DNA of 64,000 bases from Triglochin maritima (lineage: Eukaryota > Streptophyta > Magnoliopsida > Alismatales > Juncaginaceae): contig OY821771.1 in NCBI GenBank assembly GCA_963682175.1, positions 36,972,201 to 37,036,200 of the forward strand. The letters are read 5' to 3'. Shown here piece after piece: positions 1 to 11,046 of this stretch. Position 1 is the stretch's first letter; each line of letters begins with the position of its first letter. A program made the position numbers and the translations under genes. The notes below the pieces were generated by a model. It ran no database searches and was not told the DNA's origin. It was given only the letters and a program-made list of their open reading frames with translations.

Positions 1-465
1 TGTAACTCCCTAAATGAGCAATGACCAACTCTCTGACAGACCTCGTCATGGCAGACGAACACTCCCAAGGTAGAACAGTAAGACACGGGAACAACGAACC
101 ATCCGTTCCCATTGCGAAATACATGACCGCACACTTGTAAAATTTAGCAATAGGAAACAAGTCGGACCAAACCTCCATATAATGATCCTCGCCACAAACT
201 CCCCCGCCCCAATCAATTCGTTGACGAGCCTCTCTCACATTGCCGAAATAGACACTCTCATATATAGGATATGCACCTATCTCATTAGAAATGACACGAT
301 GGGCGTACGACCAGTTCTCTTGACCACCATGAAAGACATCGGCAACACATCGAAATCCACAGTTGCCATCAGCACGTACATCATTCCACCTTTCCAGAAA
401 TGGTAAAATGATTCCTGGCACTCTATAATTATATGGGAAGTTGTCCACGTCAACCCGTCCGGACA
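1..465 (-). pseudogene. OTU-family cysteine protease-like exon of the MULE (partial)
   Basis: An open minus-strand frame runs from 465 to the window edge. It carries the OTU catalytic signature DGNCGFR at about 369-389 (Asp-Gly-Asn-Cys, with Cys as nucleophile). A consensus acceptor (TTACAG, ending at 466) and a donor (GTATG, at 582) define a 117-bp intron that joins it to the 3' end of the transposase reading frame. OTU proteins are deubiquitinase-like cysteine proteases, and OTU modules fused to MULE transposases are known in plants. The catalytic His would lie beyond the window. No stop codon falls inside the visible exon, unlike the upstream transposase, but the TGA at 590-592 precedes the splice site, so the fusion is not made as it stands. 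Confidence 0.72.
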
Positions 466-589
466 CTGTAAGATAGGTAAATAACAATTCATTAAAACAA
501 CAAAATTAGGAGATAATATATTCAACCCCATTTAGATTACTGATATATATTAAATAACATAACAACAAAGATATCGACATACCAGAAGA

Positions 590-2545
590 TCATGTGCCAG
601 TATTCACGGACGATCGAGACGAATTAGACTGACGACCCCTGCTCCCACTACTGCCAGACCGACCACGACCTCGATCAGCATACTCGAAGTCACTCGGGTC
701 CCGACGTGTCGACTTTCCTCTAGGTCGATCTCGTACCTTAGTATTTTCTTCGGGTTCTCCATAGTTTGACTGATCGGGGTGTAAATGTTCGTATAAAATA
801 CGAGAGGTACTACGAATTACTGCATGGTCGCTCTCCGAGATCTCATCCACTAGCTTCCGAAAATGCTCGACGTCTTGTGCTGACTGATCAACAAACTCTG
901 ACATCTGGACTCCTTCTCCGATAACAAGTGTTTTCCAGAATGGATGAATCTGCTCTAAATAAATTTCATCGCCTGACGCCAAACCCTCGTACATGGTACA
1001 AGCACAAGGAATCTCATGTGTTGTCAGGAAAGCACACCCACAACGATATTCAATTTCATCATTTAAGTCCTCCATTCTCTTCAACTCCTGAGTCATTAAC
1101 GACAAGCAGTGATGCGAAACTCGACCATTTATATGCTGAAACAGAGGATCTATGTAATGTGCCAAATGTCGACATCTCGAATCTTCAAGAAAGTTCCGAA
1201 TATTCGTCAGCTGCATTTCAATAGACGAGTTCACGCGGTCGAAAAAAGTGTCGAGAGCGGCAGTCGATGTATTGATCCACTCTTTCAGAGCCGAATGTGC
1301 ACTTTCCACCCTGCAATTCGTAGTGTTTCCGAAATGAAAAACTTGATTCGTCCAATTCAACACGAATTTTTCCTTATGCACCAACCAAGTGTCTTCCACA
1401 TACTTCGTCAGCACTGGCCAGGACTTATAAGAATCTTTCACATTACGGACTGCTCTATCATAATCCGTCTGTGAATCAGAAAGAATGACTCTCCTCCACC
1501 ATCCACGCCTAAAACTCTTTGCAAGCTGCTTCTCCTTGCCGAATACATGGTATGCGTAGTTGTACACGCCTTTGTTGATATGTCAGGTGCATACTAAATG
1601 AGCAGACTCAGGAAAAACCTCTGCCACTAGTCGTATTAGACTCATCTCCCGGTCCGTAATTATTGTTGTCGGGCTAACAATATGTAATAACAGATCTCGC
1701 AACCTCTCCAACACCCACCAGTAACTAGACTCGGTCTCATCCTGCAAAATCACATATCCGACGAGGAAATTCATGTTTGTTGGAGTAACCCCAACCATCT
1801 CAAACAAAGGCATTTTGTATTTGTTCGTCTTACACGTCATACAGATTACGAATGGGTATGTACGCAACAACTGAACTGAAGTCGGATGTGCCAAAAATGC
1901 GTGAGTCAAGACATTAGTTTCTTCATCTGCCACAATCCAATGCAAATATTTATGCTGCACTGCCGCCCTGAGAAACTGCTGCGTGGGATTCCTGTCTTCA
2001 GATTTCGTCCTCCTCATGTACTCTCTGAAGTTATAAATGTGTCTTTGATTTGGATTATCGTCCGGGAATTTCTTCTTTACCGCCAACAAAATGTTACGGG
2101 GTCTTGTTTGTGCCTCTGTCATATCACGAACAATTTCCTTTGCCCCAGCACTAAGTCCACTGACCTGTCGGTGACCCTCTGAATAAACTGCAAGTGGGTG
2201 ATTGTGCTGCCCATAGATGCTACTCGAAACAATGACTCATCCATCACGATCTCGTCGCTCCACCACTTTTACCAAAAACCGACAACTGCAACCTTTTCTT
2301 TTCGTATTCTTTCGCAGTGCAATACTCGTATCACGAGAACTCATCTCACGTCTGCAATCACATCTGAGGTAACAATCCATCCGGTTATCTGCTTTTGGTT
2401 TGTATCATGATATAACTAAAAAAAAATTGGCTCCTAGTGCAACTTGTTTCGCCCATTTACAAGCTTCCTCGATTGTTGTAAATATTTCTTTACTGTCCAA
2501 AAGCTCACTGTAATATACTCTATCACCACCAAAATCTTGCAACGG
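590..2545 (-). pseudogene. FAR1-like/MULE transposase pseudogene
   Basis: Read on minus, the order is an N-terminal Cys/His DNA-binding region (CYLRCDCRRE at about 2360, a TKRKGCSCRF block, and a QHNHPLA motif near 2190), the MULE catalytic domain (frame 1583-2122, with FVICMTCKTNKYKMPLFEMV and the TIITDREMSL acidic motif), and a C-terminal zinc-knuckle-like region (YRCGCAFLTTHEIPCAC) with a basic Ser/Arg-rich tail. These are the hallmarks of plant MURA/FAR1 transposases. The gene is broken: in-frame TGA codons interrupt it near 2407, near 2237, at 1583-1585 (where the family has Trp before HINK) and at 590-592, and a run of nine T near 2420 shifts the frame. Splitting at the TGA at 1583-1585 gives two long open frames, 590-1567 and 1583-2122. 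It acts on DNA ends in the nucleus when intact; this copy cannot make full-length protein. Confidence 0.88.
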
Positions 2546-2596
2546 AACCTGAAAAATTTGAATTTAACAGAAATTTACAAAAAAATTATAAAAAAA

Positions 2597-2751
2597 CGGG
2601 CGTCTGGCTAAGCCGCCTCCACCAATGTGGAGGCGTCCATCGAAGACGCCTGCACATTGGTGGAGGCGTCTGGCTAAACCGCCTCCGCCTATGTGGAGGC
2701 GGCCTATCCAGACGCCTCCACCTGGGTGGAGGCGGCTTAGCCAGACGCCCG
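2597..2751. repeat. GC-rich palindromic block at the MULE 5' side
   Basis: A perfect 27-bp inverted repeat has its left arm at 2597-2623 and its right arm at 2725-2751. The roughly 100 bp between them contain four further near-copies of the motif GTGGAGGCG in both orientations. The block lies between the transposase gene and the terminal inverted repeat, where MULE promoters and binding sites usually sit. A related but diverged GC-rich block (GGGGGCGTCTGACGGAGTCG) lies at about 30970-31035 in the MITE with the same termini. Confidence 0.75.
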
Positions 2752-2961
2752 AGTCGGGAAAAAAAATTCCGCCCCCGTTACCTCGCCGAATTCAGGTGCT
2801 TCGCCAGACATTTTCGTGGTGTTGGTACTAGGAATGTGAGTAAAACTGAGTCAAACACCTTGTTTAAAGACACGGGACGAAATGTGTATTAATTGATTTG
2901 TTAAGGGCAAAAAGGTCATTTTTGGGGCGTTTAAGTAGTTTTCCGGCGACGAATAGTAGTT

Positions 2962-3429
2962 CCCTTGTTTTTTTCCCGATCAATCGTACATAGCAAATTG
3001 TTTGACAACAAAAGATTTTGTTCGCAACTTTCCTGAACGACGCCACAACATATTCTTCTTCTTCTTTGAATGTGCTTGAGCACGTCCTCTACCACGGGCG
3101 TGGCCTCCACCTTGTCTGGCATTTGCAGTCTCTCCCGTTTGCTGAGTCATACCCCTATCTCCTCATTCTAAAGTAGCTCGAACTGTAGTATTCTCTTCTC
3201 CCTCTATAACTTGATCCTGACTCAATTATAGTGTATGGTCGTGGGCACCAAAACATCACAGGAAGACTTGCATCTTATCCTTCAGCTTCGCAGTGAGTGA
3301 CGAATCATCCTTATGAATTCTAAGATTAGGAACTACTTGTGCACGTTCCGGGTTGGGCAGTTGAAAATACACCAAAAACGCAGTGTTACCAGTTCTGAAT
3401 TTTTCAAACCAAACTCAGCATTCCAAATG
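2962..3429. other. Unrecognised spacer
   Basis: No gene could be supported. Read on minus, 3060-3150 gives a Gly/Arg-rich stretch beginning MTQQTGETANARQGGGHARG, but it is short and quickly reaches stops. It may be the tail of another decayed transposon ORF. Confidence 0.4.
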
Positions 3430-3755
3430 TCAAGTTCAATTTGGAGTCGAAACTGGCAGTGAACTCTTGTGGGTGTGCGTGAAAATTTCTAAGTGTGAGA
3501 ATTTGATGTCGCAAGTGTCAAGTTCTATCAAAATGAACTCGACATCGCAAGTGTCGAGTTCAATTGGGATTCAAAACTACCAATGGACCATATTGGGTGT
3601 GCACGAAAACTTCTAACTGTCAGAACTTGATGTTGCAAGTGTCGAGTTCTATCAAAATGAACTCGACGTTGCAAGTGTTGAGTATAATTTGGATTCAAAA
3701 CTGACAGTGCACCATCCTGGGTGTGCAAGAAATTTCTAAGTGTTATAACTTAACG
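3430..3755. repeat. Tandem repeat, 124-bp unit, about 2.6 copies
   Basis: Units begin at 3430, 3554 and 3678, exactly 124 bp apart, and the third is partial. Each unit itself contains the alternating motif CAAGTGTCGAGTTC / GAACTCGAC in inverted orientation, giving local hairpins. Units differ by scattered substitutions. No coding capacity. Confidence 0.8.
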
Positions 3756-4104
3756 TTGTCGATGTCTCGTTCTATAAAGAAATATATTTCTACTCAACTC
3801 AAGCTTTATACACTAAAAAAAGACCTGAGTCCAGTTTAAGAAATAATTCTCAAACATGTCCTAGGTCGTCCACTCTCTCTCTCTTCTTTCCCTCTCTGCC
3901 ACGTCATCATGACCAAACATCATATTTCTCCCTCACTGTTCACCCATTAACCATGACCTAGGTCATCCCACTCTCTTTCCTCCACATCATTAATTTTCTT
4001 CTCAACTTTTATTCTATTCCAAAACCATTTATATTTACCAAAAACATTAATAATCTATTTCCAAATTGCATATACTTTATTTATCCAACACACTTATGTA
4101 CAAT

Positions 4105-4200
4105 ACGTGCGTGATGTCTTATCTTGTGGGACTGACAATCTATAGTACGTGTGTGATGTCTTATCTTGTCGGACTGACAATCTACAGTACGCGTGTGATT
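4105..4200. repeat. 42-bp direct repeat, two full copies and the start of a third
   Basis: Copies start at 4105, 4147 and 4189 (ACGTGYGTGATGTCTTATC core). They lie about 110 bp upstream of a TATA box (TATAAATA, near 4306) and 190-280 bp upstream of the ATG at 4381, so they could be promoter repeats of the Harbinger-like gene. Confidence 0.65.
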
Positions 4201-4380
4201 TCAAATTTGAAATTTTGTCTGTGAATATAATTATCTTAAATCTTTGGGAAATTAATGATTTGGAAAACCTATTTAGGAAGCTAAGCTAAATCAGAAGAAG
4301 TTCGCTATAAATACCCTCAAGTCCACCTTAGTCATCACACACAACTTCATTTCCTCAACGTTCCAAACTCTCCTGAACCC

Positions 4381-4623
4381 ATGTCTTCTCCTGACCCCAA
4401 CACTGAGGACCATCAAACATCCACGGTCCCTCATCGCCTTTTTAAACCTCAAGGATTGTCGTATACTCCAAACTAGATTCCTACTATCGACCTATCCTTC
4501 CATACGGCGTAGGAAGTAGTACCCAACCATTTCCCGATCCATACTCTGAACATCCACCTCCGCACGAAAATTGGGGGACCTCCCAACAATACTCCCAATT
4601 TCCACCCCGCACCAAAACAAGGG
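4381..4623 (+). pseudogene. 5' part of a Harbinger-type MYB/trihelix-like (NAM-associated) pseudogene
   Basis: A TATAAATA near 4306 precedes an ATG at 4381 (MSSPDPNTED). The protein is Pro/Gln/His-rich, with a reiterated motif of the type SQQYSEHPPPHENWG that continues on the far side of the inserted Copia element (from 18753). The frame has stops and shifts (for example TAG near 4473), so it is decayed. The last five bases, AAGGG (4619-4623), are the target duplication of the Copia insertion. Proteins of this architecture are common in plants, often carry automatic names such as glutathione S-transferase T3-like, and belong to the PIF/Harbinger ORF1-related MYB/SANT-like family. Confidence 0.65.
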
Positions 4624-6117
4624 TGTTGGCTTTTTGGCCTTAATCTATGTTTTGATGATTTAATTAACCTAATCTTAATTATGATCATGTAGAGTAGCAC
4701 ACATATTGCATTGCATATATATTGCTTTGTGCTAACCTCTACAGGTGATCAAGACTCAAGGAAGAATGGAAAATCAAGTCAAGAAATGTAATCAAGCTCA
4801 TTTGAAGACATGTATTTTGTATTTCTTTGAGTCTTTAGGAACTTGTGTATTTTGAACATACTTGAGCTAAAATCAACTTAAACACACACTAGGTTCCCTA
4901 TAGAAGTCACACACGAAATTTCACATAATTTGGACTTCAATAGATCACCCAAACTTAGACCGGATAACACTAAACCTGAACCCTAACTGTCTGCCCACAT
5001 TCGGTCGACCGCAACATGTCGTTCGGTCGACCGGATGATCAAGTATTCTGTTTTGTGTTTCACTGTCTGGTTTCGGTCGACCGCACCTTCTCTTTCGGTC
5101 GACTGTTTGAACTTAATCTTCCGACCGTTATTTTTGTCGTATATACCCAACGGTCGTATTCGTATTAAACCAAGTATACCCCAAATACATTTCATGTATC
5201 GGTCGATCGAGGACCAAGATCGGTCGACCGTTTGTCCATCTCTTGACAAACCCCTAAGTGTCTGTTGAACATCGGTCGACCGCTAGACCTGTTTCGGTCG
5301 ACCGAATATCTAATTGTTTGTCAACCCCAAAGTGCCTGGACGAAATCGGTCGACCGAATCCCTTTCTTGTGTTCGACCGATGACTTAAGTGTACCTAAGT
5401 CGTAGCGTTGGGAGGTCGACCGTTGCCTAACCGGTCGACCGAATTCATCCAGAATTGGGTCCTGCAGTTTCTGTTTTGTGTAATCACACATCAACTCATA
5501 CCCAATCAATCCCAACGACTCTATTCTCTCTAATGCCTATATAAGGAGTTGTAAAACACATTTTAACACAACTCTCCCACTACAAACTTGTCCCAAACAT
5601 TAGAGAGAATCCAAAACACTCAAAGCCTCAAACCTTCCACACTTAGTGATCAATTCCTTATTTCTACTCAAGTGTGCTCAAGATTTAGAGAGTGTTGTCC
5701 CGCTCAACCATTGTGCAAGAAGCAAGGGTCTTGGTGAAAGCCCAAGACAAAGAGTATAGACTTCGGTGAGAGCCCGAAGTGATCCTCTCGGATTGTGAGA
5801 GGTGGAGCCAAGCTCGGCGAGGGTTGTTCGCGAGCTTGAAGACTTGTAAAGGCGTTCTCTCCCGGCCCGGAACGGGGAGTGGTTAGTGAAGTCGTGAGCG
5901 GAGCTCGGTGATCCGAACGGAGCTTGCAAGAGAGGACTAGGACCCGGGTGGGGTGCCGAACCTCTATAAAAATCCCCCGAGTCGATTTGTGGTTTGCGTT
6001 ATTCTTCCTTTACTCGCTTGTTTGTTTTATTTCCGCTGCATTTCTTTTATTGTCTAAACAAGTAGAGAATTAGGTGATTAGCCTTAATTGTGGACCCATA
6101 ACCCACACGATCCTACA
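4624..6117 (+). repeat. 5' LTR of the Copia element
   Basis: 1494 bp, beginning TGTTGGC and ending CCTACA. It is studded with the palindrome CGGTCGACCG (about eight perfect and several near-perfect copies between 5002 and 5441). A TATA box (TATATAAG) lies at 5539, about 100 bp after the last palindrome. Relative to the 3' LTR it has an extra palindrome-containing segment near 5083-5106 and lacks one near 18020-18055. Confidence 0.93.
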
Positions 6118-6119
6118 TT

Positions 6120-6132
6120 TGGTATCAGAGCC
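6120..6132 (+). other. Primer-binding site (initiator tRNA-Met)
   Basis: TGGTATCAGAGCC lies two bases after the 5' LTR. This is the standard Copia minus-strand primer site, matching the 3' end of plant initiator tRNA-Met. Confidence 0.92.
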
Positions 6133-6170
6133 TTGTGCGCTAAATTGCATACTTAATCGTATTTTTAGCA

Positions 6171-9100
6171 TGGCTAGTACATCTAATCACGTAGACGGAT
6201 TATGCACAACTCGGCCTCCTTTGCTTAATGGGTCTAATTATGATTATTGGAAGAATAGGATGAAGATTTTCCTAATTTCTAATGACCTTAAGTATTGGAT
6301 GTTTCTTCAAAATCCATACACACCCCCAAATGAAGATGAATTAGATACACTTACAAAACCCAAAATGAAAGAAATCGAAATGAATTCGAAAATCATGAAC
6401 ATCTTGTATTGTGGCCTAAATGAGGGTGGATATAATAGGGTTAGAGGGTGTGTTAGTGCATATGAGATTTGGCATAGATTGCAAATGCATCATGAGGGGG
6501 ATAGCAAAACTAAGGAAACTCGCATTAGTCTCCTCATGCATAAATATGAGATTTTTTCCATGCAAATCGGTGAAAACATAAGCGAAATGAACACTCGCTT
6601 CACCGATATCACTAACTCTCTTTTGGTTCTTGGAAGAAGATTAAATGAAGGAGAGATGACAAGGACGATTGGGAAGATAAAGTCGTCGCAATTGAAGAGG
6701 CGCACGATCTTTCAAAATTAAAGATGGAGGAACTCGTTGGAAATCTCATGGCTTATGAGCTCCAAATTAACCATCGGAAGGAGAAGGAAGCATCCAAGAA
6801 CAAATTCACCTTGGGATTACATGCAAATATTGACCAACCAAGGAGGAGTGTAGAAGATGAGGACATTGAAGCCCTAGCCAAAGACTTCTTCAAATACCTC
6901 AAGAAGGATAAAGAAGAAAAGAATGAAATAAGAGGTAGAAGAAGTGAAAAGAGAGAAAAGAAGAAGGAGAAGGAGGAGAGTGAAAATGAGAGAAGAGAAT
7001 GGGAGAAGAAAAAGGAGAGAAGGGAGAGGAGAAGAGAAAAGGAGAAGAGCAAGAGAAGAGAAAGGAAGGAGGAAGCACACAAGGCTACATGGGATGATTC
7101 TTGATTGACATCATTTCATGCTCATATTTGTATCTTATATCCATTATCTTTCACCTAAATAATGCTATGTTACGAGTTTTATGTTTAGTTTTCAGGAATA
7201 AATAGGTTTGAAGAGATGAAGCATAAAAGGACCCAAAAGCTGGGAAAAAGGACTGAATTGTGAGATCTGTGGACCAAGATGCAAGGAAGAAGTACCTGAA
7301 TGCAAGACCGAAGGACCTAAGAGCAAAACAGAATACTCCTCACCATCATGGGGAGTATTTTGGCAATTCTATTCGGGTCGGAGCTCCAATATGCAAAATA
7401 GATGCATCAAATACCAACAAAGTCTTCCAGAAAAGCCCACAAGAAATTCCAGACCGATCCGGACACTGTAGACCGCTAATTAGCGGTCCAAGACCGCTAA
7501 TTGGCGGTCACTTTTGGCCCAAATGCGCTCAAATGTCTCCTGGACTTGTATTAATGTTCGTTTAGGCTATTTTTGGTGTTTGTTTAGTCCCACATCGGGG
7601 GATTGTCCCGGTTTGCCTTTTTCCATGGTTATAAATAGAACTCTTCACCTCCTATTGTAATCACTCCATATTTTAAGTGGCTATTCTTCCTACTAGAAGT
7701 GAGGCCTTGAAGCACACACTAAAGTAGGAGGATGCTACTTTTAATGTGAGTCATTTTAATACAAGTTTTCTTTATTATGTTGTTTGTTTTATGTTTCTTG
7801 TTTTGCTTTGCTTAATCTCATTTCATTAGTTTTATTAGCTTAGTTAATATGCTTTCTTTGTTTAGTTTAATAATTAGTGTAATGTTTAGTGAGTAGTTCC
7901 ATCCCCTTTGGGGGGTGGAGTAGATGTACATACATGCATTAGAGAATAGGATGAATGCTTTAATTTCAATGTGTTGATTAAACATGAATGTATGCTTGCT
8001 TGTTTAGGATAGAATTTATAACTTGATGAGTTTTGCCAAAATGATTAGACACCTCTCATGCTTGTTTAGGTTCTGAAATAAACAACTTGCATATGTAAAT
8101 GTTAATCAACTAAGTTGGTGAATAGATTGATAGGTTTTGCCATAACATTTAGACACTTCCTATGCTTGATAAACACCACCTTCATGTGCTTAAAGAATGT
8201 ATTCTACACCCACCTCTTTGCTTGTGTGCACTCACTCCACCCCTTAGGGGTTTTCCATTCCTTAAATTCCAGCACTTCTATTTTGTTCTTAGCTTAGTTT
8301 TTATTTGATCGTTTATTTCTTTCTTTCGCATTTCGTACTTCTTAGCGTAGTTTAGTATAGAGTAGTGTAACCAACTCTCTTCTCCATTATTTTCGCCACT
8401 TGATTTCGTGCAAACAAGAGGTTGCTCACCTCCCTGAGGACGACCCGTACTTGCCACCGCTTCATCGCGGCCGTGCACTTGCGGTTTAAAATAAAACGTT
8501 CAACAATTCTTCATCGCCATCATCATCGTCGTCTTCCTTGCAAAGTAGAAGAGAAGTGGCTCACTCATGCTTCATGGATATTGAAGATCAAAGTGAGGTA
8601 GAATCTAACTCTTGCTCTAGTAATTCATGCTCAACTAAGTCATACTATAGTGATAGCTCACATTCTAGTGCAAACGATGAAAATTATACACATGATGAGC
8701 TTCAAAATGCATTTCATGACTTAGTTAAACAATATGAGATCATTTGTGATAAAAATAAGAATGCTAGAAAGCTAATCAAAGATCTCCAAAGCAAAATTGA
8801 AACATGCATGAATGAGAAAAGTGAGGTGGTTGCTAAACTAGAAAACTTTGCATCAAATTTTGATAAATTAAAAGCAACACCTATAGATGTTGAACAATTA
8901 GATCTTCATGCTTGCAATGTGCATTTAAGAAAAGATCTAGAAAAGTTCACCAATGGAACCAAGATGCTTAACATGCTATTAGGAAGTCAAAGACAATCTT
9001 TGCAAAAACATGGTTTAGGATTTAATGCAAAATTGAAAAACCATGCTTCCTATACAACTTTAAATGGAAAGCACTTAGTTGTAAAGTATACTTCCTCAAA

Positions 9101-9200
9101 TGTGTGGGCTCCTAAAACCAAAATGGTTTGGGTTCCCAAAGCTAATATTCAAGGACCCAAAGTTGTTTGGGTACCTAAATCTACACTTGTAGGTGCTTGA
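6171..9200 (+). pseudogene. Copia gag, split by a solo Gypsy LTR and frameshifted
   Basis: The ATG at 6171 opens a gag of the DUF4219/UBN2 type (NGSNYDYWKNRMKIFL, then YEIWHRLQMHHEGDSKTKE). The frame shifts near 6660-6680, where a short family segment is missing, and ends at 6719-6721. The other frame continues through KMEELVGNLMAYELQINHRK into a long Lys/Glu/Arg-rich helix (about 6900-7080). The solo LTR at 7102-8505 then interrupts it. Because the LTR sits between exact ATTCT copies, the same frame resumes at 8511 with a Ser-rich run, a coiled coil (about 8690-8990) and a tail with two VWVPK repeats, ending at 9198-9200. In complete relatives the pol region follows this tail; here it is absent. 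Confidence 0.85.
7102..8505 (+). mobile_element. Solo Gypsy LTR (family A, subtype A') inside the Copia gag
   Basis: 1404 bp, TGATTGACATC..GTTCAACA, flanked by the exact 5-bp duplication ATTCT (7097-7101 and 8506-8510). It matches the 3' LTR of the truncated Gypsy element at 58463-59861 more closely than the LTRs of the intact element at 9471-16835. It carries the palindrome GACCGCTAATTAGCGGTC (about 7471-7490), a TATAAATAG box near 7631, and the CGTGCACTTGCGGT motif near its 3' end. It is the product of LTR-LTR recombination. Confidence 0.93.
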
Positions 9201-9470
9201 GGAAGGAATTGGGGGTGACCGGGTGAGCTCAAGAGTCAAATTCAATTCCGGTTGCATCACCAATTGAGATTGGAACCAATTCAAGCTTCTAGTTGGTATA
9301 ATTTCTTATCTTCTAAATTTTTTTTCGATAAAACTGGTTCTAGTCTAGACATTCTATATGCTTAATTGTCATATCTTAGAAGTTCAATTCATTGAAAATC
9401 ATTAACCCTATTCATTGCAAATCATATATCACATTCATTGATTATAAATGTCAAATTTTGAATGGATGTT

Positions 9471-11023
9471 TGATTGACATCATTTCATGCTCATATTTGT
9501 ATCTTATATCCATTATCTTACACCTAAGCAATGCTACGTGACGAGTTTTATGTTTAGTTTTCAGGAATAAAGAGGTTTGAAGAGAAGAGCCATGAAAGGA
9601 CCCAAAAGCTGGGAAAAAGGACTGAATTGTGAGATCTAGGGACCAAGATGCAAGGGAGAAGGACCTAAATGTAAGACAGAAGGACCTAAGAGCAAAACAG
9701 AATACTCCACACCATCATGGGGAGTATTTTACCAATTCTATTCGGGTCGGAGCTCCAACAAGTCGAGTAACCGCATCAACGACCAACAATACCAGAAATC
9801 AAAGCCCACAACAAATTCCAACACGATCCGACAATTTTGGACCGCCAATTGGCGGTCTTGGACCGCCAATTGGCGGTCCATATTGCTCAGGATCCGTCGA
9901 AATTTCTCCTGGACTTGTATTAATGTTCGTTTAGGCTATTTTTGGTATTGGTTTAGTCCCACATCGGGGGATTGTCCCCGATTAGCTTTTTCCATGCTTA
10001 TAAATAGAACTCTTCACCTTCCATTGTAATTACCCATTGTTTGGTGGCATTCTCTCTACTAAGGAGTGAGCCTTGAAGCAATAACTCAAGGTGGAGAAGG
10101 ATGCTACCTTCAATGTGAGTCATTGTTAATAAAAGTTTATTTGTTTCTTTTAATCTTGTTTTGTTATGTTGTTTGCTTTGTGTGGGTTGTTTTACTTTGT
10201 TTAATTTCTTGTTTAGTAATTTTAGTATCTTCGTTAAATGTTTTCTTTACTTAGTCTAATCAGTAGTGTAATGAGTAGTGAGTAGTTCCATCCCCATTTG
10301 GGGGGTGGAGAAATATGTGATATAATTATGTAGTGTATTAAGTGTGTGTTATTTTTATCCATTGAGCTTTATATGATTTCCATAACCATCTAATGGGTCT
10401 CCACTCTTATCTTTGATATGCTAATGCTCTTGAATGAAGCTTAGCTTATGCTTTGATTAGCGGACCTATTTTATGGGGAATGATAAGGTTAGGATATGGA
10501 TGAAGTTAATATTGGAGACACAATTTGTAATGTATGTGCTCTTGTTGCCTTTACCTTAGCTAATGTCTTGTATGTTTTAATGATGTAGTGAAATCTTAAT
10601 TCATGTAGAGGCATAGTAGGGTATAGTCTTTATACTTGAGTTCATGTAGCTTCATTCCAATTATTGTCTTGTATGTTTTAATGATGTAGTCTTATCTTAA
10701 TTCATGTAGAGGCAAAGTTGGATGTAGTTTTATGATTTCATGCACTACATGTTGTGAGGAGCTTAATGAACACACACACACTTCTTTATGTTCACATTAT
10801 TTCTCTACCCCCTTTGGGGTTTAGTTTTATTGCTTATCTTCATTTCCTTTTGCATTCTAGTTTAGCATTGTAGTGTAGTTTAGTGTAACCAATCCTTTTC
10901 TCCTTTCTTTACCCCTTGCCTTCGCACGAACCAAGTGTCGACACACCTCCCAGTGGACGACCCGTATTTGCCACCGCTTCAACGCGGCCGTGCACTTGCG
11001 GTTAAATATAAAACGATCAATCA
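9471..11023 (+). repeat. 5' LTR of the young Gypsy element
   Basis: Contains two tandem copies of the palindrome GACCGCCAATTGGCGGTC (about 9840-9880), where the 3' LTR has one. A TATAAATA box lies at 9999-10006. A near-palindrome (CGGGGGATTGTCCCCG) sits just upstream of it. The conserved CGTGCACTTGCGGT block is near the 3' end (about 10989-11002). Confidence 0.92.
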
Positions 11024-11029
11024 AGTTTT

Positions 11030-11046
11030 TGGCGCCGTTGCCGGGG
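11030..11046 (+). other. Primer-binding site of the Gypsy element
   Basis: TGGCGCCGTTGCCGGGG lies a few bases after the 5' LTR. This is the usual site of plant Athila/Tat-like Gypsy elements. The priming tRNA cannot be fixed with certainty from sequence alone. Confidence 0.85.

Larger units (their letters stand above)
1..2961 (-). mobile_element. MULE (Mutator-like element), transcribed leftwards, cut by the left window edge
   Basis: This is a Mutator-like DNA transposon read on the minus strand. It holds a decayed FAR1/MULE transposase (about 590-2545) followed by an OTU-domain exon (1-465). The right end is placed near 2961, because the stretch 2930-2961 (core TTTTCCGGCGACGAATAG) recurs inverted at both ends of a 425-bp MITE at 30847-31271, as expected for a MULE terminal inverted repeat. 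The left end lies outside the window, so the 9-bp target duplication cannot be tested. Between the gene start and the right end is a GC-rich palindromic block (2597-2751). Family assignment rests on the protein. The terminus is inferred from the MITE comparison. Confidence 0.8.

Noticed and set aside
4983..5515. Short ORFs in the Copia LTR palindrome region
   Set aside because: They are repeats of the GGTCGACCG motif read in frame; not conserved in the other LTR copies.
6753..7082. Leu/Ser/Phe-rich minus frames that look like membrane proteins
   Set aside because: Shadow of the Lys/Glu/Arg-rich Copia gag on plus.
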